From: Vibrio neonatus
GTDB taxonomy: Bacteria; Pseudomonadota; Gammaproteobacteria; Enterobacterales; Vibrionaceae
Assembly: GCF_024346975.1 (NCBI RefSeq)
Contig: NZ_AP024886.1
Coordinates: forward strand, 806,001-870,000
DNA length: 64,000 nucleotides
Direction of reading: 5' to 3'
Below the pieces are notes generated by a model that worked only from the letters and a program-made list of their open reading frames with translations, did not search any database and was not told where the DNA came from. Below, piece after piece: positions 47,548 to 55,219 of this stretch (the stretch's first letter is position 1; each line of letters opens with the position of its first letter). The translations under genes and the position numbers were made by a program.

Positions 47548-49116
47548 TTATTTGATTACGTAGTCTGGGCCTGCAACATCTGCTGTAATGATCTTAAGCT
47601 TAGAAGCGTCAGCGCCTGCATTTTCAGCTGTTTCAAAACCATTCACATGAGTAATCTTCGGTAACTTATTAGAGTAGTCAGAAATAAGCTCAGCTTCAGT
47701 CACTGCACCAACATACACTTCATCCGCATAAGTTGCGCCGACTAGTGGGAAATCTTTAGTTGCTCTAACCGCAACAAACTCTGGGTTTTTAGAGTTATCA
47801 ATCAAGTTATGCTTGAAATGAACGTCTACGCCACCAAAGATATTAGACACTTCCTTGTTATTAAATAGGCTTACGCGGTGTGTTTGGTTGCCGTACACAA
47901 TGCCCCACTCTGTATCAACCAAGGTATTGTTTTCTATTGTAATATTTTTTGGAGTCCACTGTTTATTCAGCTCTTTACCCTTAACCGATTGGTCAAGTTT
48001 CTCGCCGTTTTTAACATCAATAATACCCGTATTAATCACGATACCGCCACGCAGATCGGCATTACCTTCAATCAAACCATCACGTCCGCGAGTATTGGCA
48101 ATGTAGTTATTACGGATCACATGATCTTCATCATAAATACGCATACCACCAGTCAACAGCTTTTTATTGCCCAAAATCACGTTGTCTTCAACAATGTTAG
48201 CTTTACCGTGGCGAAGAGAGATCAAAGAGCTGCTTTCAAAAATGGTATTGCCACCGATAACGTTGCCACCTGATTTAATAGAGATAAGCTCACGCTCACC
48301 GTCCATACTGATCAATAGGTTATCTACAAACTGGCTATTTGAAGGCCACTGTGACGATTTTGAATCACCGATACGAATGGCTTCCCAGCTGTTGCCGTTG
48401 TAACGAATCGCTTCTTTAATATCAAACTCATTAAATTGGTTTGGTTTTTGGTCAAGGAAGATGTTGTGCTTAATAATATGATTATCTGGCGTGTCATCTT
48501 TTTGCACACCGATTAAAGTGCCGCGTTTCTGCTTGCCTTCAAAACGGTTGTTGATGACTTGACCATCTTTACCCCACAAAGAAACCCATAGGTACTTCGG
48601 GTATTCAGAGCGACGAGCATCAGGCTCATAAGTGTAATCGTCATTAAAGTAGTAGAATGTCGAATTTTTCAGTACATTGCGATCGCCCATCATGCGAACG
48701 CCACCAAAACGCTCGTTTGGACCACCTTCAGTAAATACCAAGCCATCTAAGGTAATATCATTGCCCTTTAGCTCAAACTGAACAAGACCCGTTACCCAAG
48801 CCGTGCCTGCTTTTCTTGCTTTAATGGTAACATTGTTGGCTTCGATGGTTAGTTGACCCAGGTTACGATATTTGCCTGCTTCAATCTCGATGATATCGCC
48901 GTCTTTAGCATTAAGAAGTTTAGTGCGAAGTGCATCAACTTCCCCTTTATACGCATCTTCTACCGATGCACGCTCAACCACGTTCAAGCGTGGGCTGTCT
49001 AAAAGCATTGAACGATCAACTTGCGCTAAAGTGTTGGATTCAGTTTTGGTGTCACTAAATAGACTACAGCCCGATAATGTCAGCGCAGCGGCCAGTGCGA
49101 TTGCTGTTTTTTTCAT
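47548..49116 (-). CDS. PL6-family alginate lyase, lipoprotein (chondroitinase-B-like fold)
   Basis: Exported polysaccharide lyase of 522 residues. The signal MKKTAIALAAALTLSGCSLF ends in the lipobox LSGC; serine follows the cysteine, which favours the outer membrane. The body is a parallel beta-helix of the PL6 chondroitinase-B/AlyGC family, with the catalytic lysine and arginine visible in ELISIKSGGN and SLISLRHGK, and VRMMGDRN and GMRIYDEDH turns. PL6 enzymes cut alginate, often poly-M or MG blocks, by beta-elimination. The frame opens 18 codons earlier, but the ATG at 49116 has an AAGGGA ribosome site. It follows an oligoalginate-type symporter on the same strand. Confidence 0.9.
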   Translation of the reverse strand: MKKTAIALAAALTLSGCSLFSDTKTESNTLAQVDRSMLLDSPRLNVVERASVEDAYKGEVDALRTKLLNAKDGDIIEIEAGKYRNLGQLTIEANNVTIKARKAGTAWVTGLVQFELKGNDITLDGLVFTEGGPNERFGGVRMMGDRNVLKNSTFYYFNDDYTYEPDARRSEYPKYLWVSLWGKDGQVINNRFEGKQKRGTLIGVQKDDTPDNHIIKHNIFLDQKPNQFNEFDIKEAIRYNGNSWEAIRIGDSKSSQWPSNSQFVDNLLISMDGERELISIKSGGNVIGGNTIFESSSLISLRHGKANIVEDNVILGNKKLLTGGMRIYDEDHVIRNNYIANTRGRDGLIEGNADLRGGIVINTGIIDVKNGEKLDQSVKGKELNKQWTPKNITIENNTLVDTEWGIVYGNQTHRVSLFNNKEVSNIFGGVDVHFKHNLIDNSKNPEFVAVRATKDFPLVGATYADEVYVGAVTEAELISDYSNKLPKITHVNGFETAENAGADASKLKIITADVAGPDYVIK

Positions 49117-49151
49117 TTTTGTCCCTTCTATAAACTTAAGAATTGCAAAGC

Positions 49152-49178
49152 AAAAAAATGCGGGCACCAAGCCCGCAT
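49152..49178 (-). terminator. terminator between the symporter and PL6 lyase
   Basis: ATGCGGGC-TTGGT-GCCCGCAT then seven T residues on the minus strand, 22 bases after the symporter stop. Only about 35 bases remain before the PL6 start codon, so the lyase is probably expressed by readthrough or from a promoter inside the symporter gene. Confidence 0.85.
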
Positions 49179-49199
49179 CAATTAAAAAGTCGTTATTGA

Positions 49200-50975
49200 T
49201 TATTCTGCAGTTTGTTCACGCAGTTCTTCAACTGTGTCATCAACAGCTTTAACCAGTAGCAAACCAACACCTAGAACAATCGCGCCACACAATACGAAGA
49301 TGAAGCGGCCCCATAGTGGGTTAGGTAGCAAGAACATTAGCATTACACCAACACCAGCTACTGCGATAAGAGTACCAAGCATACGACGTTGCTTGTTATC
49401 CAGTACTTTCTGCTCGTTAGATTCTGCAACTAGTGGTGTGTCTAAGTTTTCGAAGAACTTATCAACATCAGCTTGACGCTCAGCAGATAGTGGCTTGTAG
49501 AACAACGTCGTTAGACAGAAGAAGCCAGCAGTAAATACAAGGTGACCAATTAGACCAATTGCAACTTTAAGATCAGACCACTCACGACCTGTTAGCGGCT
49601 CAAGGTTGAACCAGTTTGCAACCATTTCTGCATTGATTACGAAACCAACGTAGTAAGAAACAACCGCACCAACCACTAGAGTTCCCCAACCTGCCCAGTC
49701 AGGAGTCTTCTTAATGAAGAAACCACAGAATGCTGGAATAGTCATCGGGAAGCCAATTAGCGCACCTACATACATCATGGTGTCAAATAGGCTCAAACCT
49801 TTCAGAGAGTTGATGAACAGTGCAACTAGAATGATTGCGATACCAAAGAAGGTAGAAGTTAGCTTAGAAACTACTACAAGCTCTTTTTCAGTCGCGTTTG
49901 GACGACAGATTGGTTCGTAGAAGTTCTTAACAAAAATACCCGAGTTACGGTTTAGACCTGAATCCATTGAAGACATAGTTGCAGCAAACATTGCAGCAAT
50001 CAGTAGACCAACCATACCCGCTGGCATGAAGGTTTCAACGAAATATAGGTAAGCAAAGTCGCCCGCTTTAGAACCTGCTTCTGGGTAGATAGCCGCTAGA
50101 TCAACACCTTGACCGGCAATAAACCAAGAAGGCATGAACCAAATAGCTGGCCCCATAGTCATTAGAACACACGCAAGCAATGCGGCTTTTTTCGCGTTCT
50201 TAGAATCTTTTGCAGCTAGGTAACGGTATGAGTTAAGCATGTTGTTCGTAATAGAGAACTGCTTAACGAAAATGAAGAACGCCCAAATGCCGAAGATGCT
50301 TAAGTAGTTTAGGTTGTTACCTGAAACGAATGATGCGCCGTTATCTGTTGGGAAGTTTGCAACGATTTCGCCAACGCCACCACCTTGAATGATAGCAACA
50401 ACAGCACAAGTTACTGTTACAGCCATGATGATAACCATCTGCATAAAGTCAGATGCGATTACCGCCCAAGAGCCGCCAGTCACAGACATCACTAGTACTA
50501 CAAGACCCGTTAGGATAATGGTCGTAGTCATGTCAAAACCGAAGATACCAGATGCAATAATTGCTAGACCATTTAGCCAGATACCCGCAGAAATAACACT
50601 GTTTGGCATGCCAGACCAAGTAAATACTTGCTCGTTGAAGCTACCAAAACGCATGCGAATCGCTTGAATTACCGTTACAACACGTAGCTGACGGAATTTC
50701 GGAGCGAAATACAAGTAGTTCATTAAGTAACCAAATGCATTGGCAAGGAAGATGACTGCTACTGCAAAACCATCTGCGTACGCTTTACCAGCCGCACCGG
50801 TAAATGTCCAAGCACTAAACTGAGTCATAAACGCTGTTGCGCCTACCATCCACCAAAGCATGCTGCCGCCGCCTCGGAAGTAATCACTTGTTGTGCTTGT
50901 AAATGTTCTGAACATCCAACCTATTGCAATTAAGAATAGGAAATAGACGCCAACAATAGTTGTATTGAGATCCAT
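49200..50975 (-). CDS. SSS-family sodium/oligoalginate symporter (ToaA-like), copy 1
   Basis: Inner-membrane sodium:solute symporter of 591 residues and about 14 helices. It begins MDLNTTIVGVYFLFLIAIGW and carries SSS hallmarks such as FRGGGSMLWWMVGATAFMTQ, VMSVTGGSWAVIASDFMQM and MFAATMSSMDSGLNRNSGIF. Its pattern and its place beside a PL6 lyase match the ToaA/ToaB transporters described in Vibrio splendidus alginate loci. It would import unsaturated alginate oligomers or DEH-type products. A TTGTACTACAA site lies 66 bases upstream. It is strikingly like copy 2 at 52228. Confidence 0.9.
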   Translation of the reverse strand: MDLNTTIVGVYFLFLIAIGWMFRTFTSTTSDYFRGGGSMLWWMVGATAFMTQFSAWTFTGAAGKAYADGFAVAVIFLANAFGYLMNYLYFAPKFRQLRVVTVIQAIRMRFGSFNEQVFTWSGMPNSVISAGIWLNGLAIIASGIFGFDMTTTIILTGLVVLVMSVTGGSWAVIASDFMQMVIIMAVTVTCAVVAIIQGGGVGEIVANFPTDNGASFVSGNNLNYLSIFGIWAFFIFVKQFSITNNMLNSYRYLAAKDSKNAKKAALLACVLMTMGPAIWFMPSWFIAGQGVDLAAIYPEAGSKAGDFAYLYFVETFMPAGMVGLLIAAMFAATMSSMDSGLNRNSGIFVKNFYEPICRPNATEKELVVVSKLTSTFFGIAIILVALFINSLKGLSLFDTMMYVGALIGFPMTIPAFCGFFIKKTPDWAGWGTLVVGAVVSYYVGFVINAEMVANWFNLEPLTGREWSDLKVAIGLIGHLVFTAGFFCLTTLFYKPLSAERQADVDKFFENLDTPLVAESNEQKVLDNKQRRMLGTLIAVAGVGVMLMFLLPNPLWGRFIFVLCGAIVLGVGLLLVKAVDDTVEELREQTAE

Positions 50976-51040
50976 CGTTAAACCTTTTGGGATTGCTGTT
51001 TAATAAAATTTAGAAAAGTTTAACGAGAACCAAGATTAAC

Positions 51041-51051
51041 TTGTACTACAA
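51041..51051 (-). promoter_or_regulatory. GntR/FadR-type operator candidate before symporter 1
   Basis: TTGTACTACAA fits the general FadR-subfamily pattern TnGTnnnACnA. It lies 66 bases before the start codon, matching the place of TTGTATTACAA before symporter 2. Confidence 0.55.
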
Positions 51052-51310
51052 TACGCTTTAATTGTGACAGGCACCTCGTGTTTCAATTATCTATAAATCA
51101 TACAAGTGATCTGGATCTAAGATTCAATATCGTGACAAATCCTTTTAAAATTAGCGCTGAAATATCTCGTTACATTTAAAAACAAGCGCTTACCGCTATA
51201 TATATTTTTAATTAATCATACCTATGGCCATCTATATTTGATTTTAAAATCCATTATCAATATATATTGTATTACTAATAACCATGAATTAAATGTAACG
51301 TAAACACATT

Positions 51311-52040
51311 GTTTTTAAGGACAGGCACCAATTCTATTCCGTAATACTATGCCACTGCATTAGTAATTTGTGACCGATGATTTAGGGACAGGCACTAATA
51401 ATGGTCTTGAATAAACACCAATAACCCAGTGCAGGAAAGCGGTCGAATAAAGCATTGTTTATGCTTATTTGTAACCGCCGTACTCCCCTACCCAGGTTAC
51501 AACAGGCCGAGTTCATAACAGCCAAAGAGGATGGCAGCTAATGTGATTGCTATTCCCAAAAGTTGGCACATTGCATTTAATGACACACCAATTTTCTTCT
51601 TTAATACCATGCTACTGATCTAGTAATTTGCGGCCGAAGATTTAAGGACAGGCACTAATAACACTTTGTTTATCCGTATTTGTAATCGCCATACTCCCCT
51701 AACCAGGTTACAACAGGCCGAGCTCATAACAACCACAGAGAGTGGCAACTAATGTGAATTCTATTTGCAACAGTTGGCACACTGCTCTTAAGGAAGCTTT
51801 TAAGGACACACACCAATTTTGTCGACCGGAGATTTAGGGACAGACACTAATAATGATCTCTAATAATGCACTCGAATAAACACAAATAAGTCAGTGCAAA
51901 AAAGTGCCCGAATAAAGCAATACTTATACGTATCGGCAATAGCCAAGCTCGCCACTCTACTTACAACGGGCCAAAGTCATAAATGCCGAAGAAGATGACG
52001 AGTATTGTGATTGCTGTTTGCAGCAGTTAGCGAAACATTC
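51311..52040. repeat. three degenerate tandem repeats with GGACAGGCAC-type motifs
   Basis: Units begin near 51312, 51576 and 51800, about 225-260 bases each. Each opens with TTTTAAGGACA[GC]GCACCAATT-like DNA, has a second TTTAGGGACAG[GA]CACTAATAA copy, then a shared GTTACAACAGGCCGAG block. Units 1 and 2 are much alike; unit 3 is more decayed. In unit 1, TTGTAACC (51469) and GGTTACAA (51495) form an inverted repeat. It is not part of any recognised gene. Similar GGACACACAC motifs recur at 58484 and 58615. Confidence 0.75.
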
Positions 52041-52168
52041 TATTGAACGCGTCATTTAACCACTTAAACATATTGGCTTTATAAGCAAAAACTAGAGTGC
52101 CGATAGACCTGAAGATAAAGCGCCACGCTGCAACTACAATAAATAGCTTTATGACACCAAATTTTGGC

Positions 52169-52198
52169 AAAAAAAATGCGGACATTTCTGTCCGCATT
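52169..52198 (-). terminator. terminator of symporter 2
   Basis: AATGCGGACA-GAAA-TGTCCGCATT then eight T residues on the minus strand, 30 bases after the stop. It is similar in sequence to the terminator after symporter 1. Confidence 0.92.
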
Positions 52199-52227
52199 CA
52201 TCAATTAATTTAGCTTAAGTGGGTTGA

Positions 52228-54006
52228 TTACTTAGCAACACTCTCTTCTAAAGAGTCTACTGAGCTATCAACAGCTTTAACAAGAAGCATACCAACGCCG
52301 CTAACAATTGTACCACATAGGATGAAGACTAGACGTCCCCACATTGGGTTGCTTAGTACAGCCATGAACATGATGAACACACCAGCAACTGCAATTAGTT
52401 TACCTAGCATTTGACGCTGTTTGTTATCAAGTTTTTGTTGAGCAACTGATTCTGCAACCAACGGTGTAGCAAGGTTTCCGAAGAATTTATCAACGTCTAC
52501 TTGACGCTCTTCAGAAAGAGGTTTGTAGAACAGAGTTGATAGGATGAAGAAACCACCAGTGAATACGATGTGACCGATTAGACCAATCGCAACTTTCACG
52601 TCAGACCATTCACGTTTAGTTAGCTCTTCTAGACCAAATGCGTGAGATACCATGTCAGCGTTGATAACGAAACCAACAACATAAGAAACGATACCACCAA
52701 CAATCAGAGTACCCCAACCAGCCCAGTCTGGAGTTTTCTTAATGAAGAAACCTAGGAATGCTGGAATAGTCATTGGGAAGCCGATTAGAGCACCAACGTA
52801 CATCATTGTATCGAACAAGCTCAACCCTTTCAGAGAGTTAATGAACTGTGCGATAAGGATGATTAGAATACCAAACACTGTTGAAGTGATTTTTGATACT
52901 GTAACCAACTCTTTCTCAGACGCTTGACCTTTACGAACTACTGTTTCGTAGAAGTTCTTAACGAAGATACCTGAGTTACGGTTTAGACCTGAGTCCATTG
53001 AAGACATTGTCGCTGCAAACATTGCTGCAACTAGAAGGCCTACCATACCTGCTGGCATGTATTCTTGTACAAAGTATAGGTACGCGAAGTCACCTGCTTT
53101 AGAACCTGCATCTGGGTAAGCAGCAGCTAGGTCTACACCTTGACCTGCAATGTACCAAGAAGGCATGAACCAGATGAATACACCACCAAGCATTAGCACA
53201 CACGCTAGAAGCGCTGCTTTCTTAGCATTCTTAGAGTCTTTTGCCGCTAGGTAACGGTATGAGTTAAGCATGTTGTTCGTAATAGAGAACTGCTTAACAA
53301 AGATGAAGAATGCCCAGATGCTGAAGATGCTTAGGTAGTTAAGGTTGTTACCTGCGATAAATGAACCAGAGTCGCCTACTGGGAAGTTATTAATTACTTC
53401 ACCAACACCGCCACCTTGAACAATCGCAACAACAGCACAAGTAATTGTTACCGCCATGATGATAACCATCTGCATAAAGTCAGATGCGATTACCGCCCAT
53501 GAACCACCAGTTACTGACATTGCTAGTACAACTAAACCTGTAATCCAGATTGTCATTGTCATATCAAAGCCGAAGATACCTGATGCAATAATTGCTAGTG
53601 CGTTTAACCAAACACCTGCAGATACAACACTGTTAGGCATTGAAGACCAAGTAAATACTTGTTCGTTCGTAGCACCGAAACGCATACGAATTGCTTCAAT
53701 TACCGTAACAACACGTAGCTGACGGAATTTAGGAGCGAAATACGCAAAGTTCATGAAGTAACCGAATGCGTTCGCTAAAAAGATTACCGCAACAGCAAAA
53801 CCATCGTTATATGCTTTACCTGCCGCGCCTGTGAATGTCCATGCTGAAAACTGAGTCATAAACGCAGTCGCACCAACCATCCACCAAAGCATGTTACCGC
53901 CCCCACGAAAATAATCGCTTGTGGTACTTGTAAATGTTCTAAACATCCAACCTATTGCAATTAAGAATAGGAAGTAAATGCCAACAATCGTAGTATTGAG
54001 ATCCAT
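52228..54006 (-). CDS. SSS-family sodium/oligoalginate symporter (ToaA-like), copy 2
   Basis: A 592-residue paralogue of copy 1, matching it through nearly its whole length. It begins MDLNTTIVGIYFLFLIAIGW and shows the same MFAATMSSMDSGLNRNSGIF and VKQFSITNNMLNSYRYLAAK segments. Differences cluster in the loops and the C-terminal 100 residues. It would also import alginate oligomers; whether the two differ in substrate length or type is unknown. It has its own terminator and a TTGTATTACAA site 68 bases upstream, so it is a single-gene unit. Confidence 0.9.
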   Translation of the reverse strand: MDLNTTIVGIYFLFLIAIGWMFRTFTSTTSDYFRGGGNMLWWMVGATAFMTQFSAWTFTGAAGKAYNDGFAVAVIFLANAFGYFMNFAYFAPKFRQLRVVTVIEAIRMRFGATNEQVFTWSSMPNSVVSAGVWLNALAIIASGIFGFDMTMTIWITGLVVLAMSVTGGSWAVIASDFMQMVIIMAVTITCAVVAIVQGGGVGEVINNFPVGDSGSFIAGNNLNYLSIFSIWAFFIFVKQFSITNNMLNSYRYLAAKDSKNAKKAALLACVLMLGGVFIWFMPSWYIAGQGVDLAAAYPDAGSKAGDFAYLYFVQEYMPAGMVGLLVAAMFAATMSSMDSGLNRNSGIFVKNFYETVVRKGQASEKELVTVSKITSTVFGILIILIAQFINSLKGLSLFDTMMYVGALIGFPMTIPAFLGFFIKKTPDWAGWGTLIVGGIVSYVVGFVINADMVSHAFGLEELTKREWSDVKVAIGLIGHIVFTGGFFILSTLFYKPLSEERQVDVDKFFGNLATPLVAESVAQQKLDNKQRQMLGKLIAVAGVFIMFMAVLSNPMWGRLVFILCGTIVSGVGMLLVKAVDSSVDSLEESVAK

Positions 54007-54073
54007 TGCATTACCTTATAACTGTAAATAATTATTTCAAATCCAGTACAGTTTAATCCTTAACTTAAATCTT

Positions 54074-54084
54074 TTGTATTACAA
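54074..54084 (-). promoter_or_regulatory. GntR/FadR-type operator candidate before symporter 2
   Basis: A perfect palindrome TTGTATTACAA, 68 bases before the start codon, the same place as the site before symporter 1. Confidence 0.6.
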
Positions 54085-54482
54085 TACTTCATAAATGTGA
54101 CGCATGACGCAAGACTTTTTATAGGTTAAATCATACAAATATTCCTTCCTCTATTGACCTGCTTGTAATATAGACAACAACAGCTCTTGATCACCTTTTA
54201 AATAGCCAAATGGAGGCCGTAAATAGGCACTGCAGCCCTCTTAGCACCTGATACTTAATGTATTTTTTTGTAAGAAAGCTCAGTTCAGTTAAATGTAAGT
54301 GTCGTAACAAGCATTAACAATTGTAGGACTAAACAAATTTAATAAAGGTACTTATAATTAATTGGATTATCAGATTTGTTTTCTTATTTGATTTACGTAT
54401 AAGAGGCCTAAGCTGCCACAAAAAATACAATTAATAGGCAGAACTTGGATGGCATTGGCGACTAAACCAGTGAAGTTTTGTC
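54085..54482. other. intergenic, no gene seen
   Basis: About 400 AT-rich bases between the symporter 2 promoter region and the candidate small RNA. No frame or structure was recognised. Confidence 0.45.
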
Positions 54483-54716
54483 AAAAAAAAACCCATAGGC
54501 AAGTGCAAGCCTATGGGTTAAATCGGTGGTGTACCGAGCCTAAACACTAGAAGGGTATGCTTAGGCTATTCATAATAATTATGGAGCTTTACTAACAAGA
54601 GCCGGCTTAGGTTTAAGCCCACCCTATTTAGTATTCGTTTTTAAAGTCCTAGCTTGAAGAAACTTGACCTTGTAAAAACAGACAGTTAACAGGCGATATG
54701 TAGCCTGTTGCTGTCC
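54483..54716 (-). ncRNA. candidate structured small RNA, about 230 nt
   Basis: No gene lies upstream of a very strong terminator at 54483-54519 (11-bp stem AACCCATAGGC / GCCTATGGGTT, then nine T). Reading back, a TATAAT -10 (54722-54727) and TTGCTT -35 (54746-54751) with 18-bp spacing predict a start near 54715. The transcript would fold into a 5' hairpin (AACAGGC / GCCTGTT, extended by GACAG / CTGTC), then GGCTTA-AACC-TAAGCC, then AGCCTAA / TTAGGCT, then the terminator. It has no convincing coding frame. It resembles no RNA family I know. A TTGTATTACAA site lies inside the promoter. Confidence 0.55.
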
Positions 54717-54721
54717 GATAA

Positions 54722-54751
54722 ATTATATTGTATTACAAATAGCAAAAGCAA
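54722..54751 (-). promoter_or_regulatory. sigma70-type promoter with embedded operator for the candidate RNA
   Basis: TTGCTT (-35), 18 bases, then a perfect TATAAT (-10) on the minus strand. The palindrome TTGTATTACAA occupies 54728-54738, within the spacer, where a bound repressor would block the polymerase. Confidence 0.55.
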
Positions 54752-55165
54752 GTTATATTCACAATAAAGATCCAAAAAATAGACAATTACACGACTTTTT
54801 CACTTAAATCGTTGCAAAGAAAGCTACGCATATAATAAGACGAGTGTTAAATCGTAAGAACAAACATCAGACAAGAACTGTTATTGACGCCATTAATGAG
54901 AATACATCTTAATTGCAATAATGGTATCTACCTCTGTATTGGAAATCCCCCATCAACCTTATGTTAAGCCACCCTTTTTCCCGTACCTCTATATCGCATG
55001 AGATACTCCTAGATATTTCGCTATATCAATCACTGTTATAAGTGTTCAGAGATAGCGTGGGAGTAAGCTAAGAACGCTAGGCGATTAAAGTGTTACCTTC
55101 ATATAATCACAAATGCAACCAGTCGAAGCTGAAATTGATTTTATTTCTTTCGCTAAAATATAGTT
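54752..55165. other. intergenic, no gene seen
   Basis: About 410 bases between the candidate RNA promoter and the terminator of the 607-residue lipoprotein gene. No gene or structure recognised. Confidence 0.45.
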
Positions 55166-55196
55166 AAAAAAAAGGCCGACAATTTATGTCGACCTT
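55166..55196 (-). terminator. terminator of kdgM-lipoprotein module 1
   Basis: A 10-bp stem (AAGGTCGACA / TGTCGGCCTT, one wobble) with a 5-nt loop is followed by eight T residues on the minus strand, 24 bases after the stop. Confidence 0.9.
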
Positions 55197-55219
55197 ATTA
55201 TTTATGCAGTCAGATAGAT

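Noticed and set aside
51469..51502. TTGTAACC...GGTTACAA as another copy of the island operator
   Set aside because: The half-sites are 18 bases apart and belong to the tandem repeat unit, not to a promoter, so it was described as part of the repeat.
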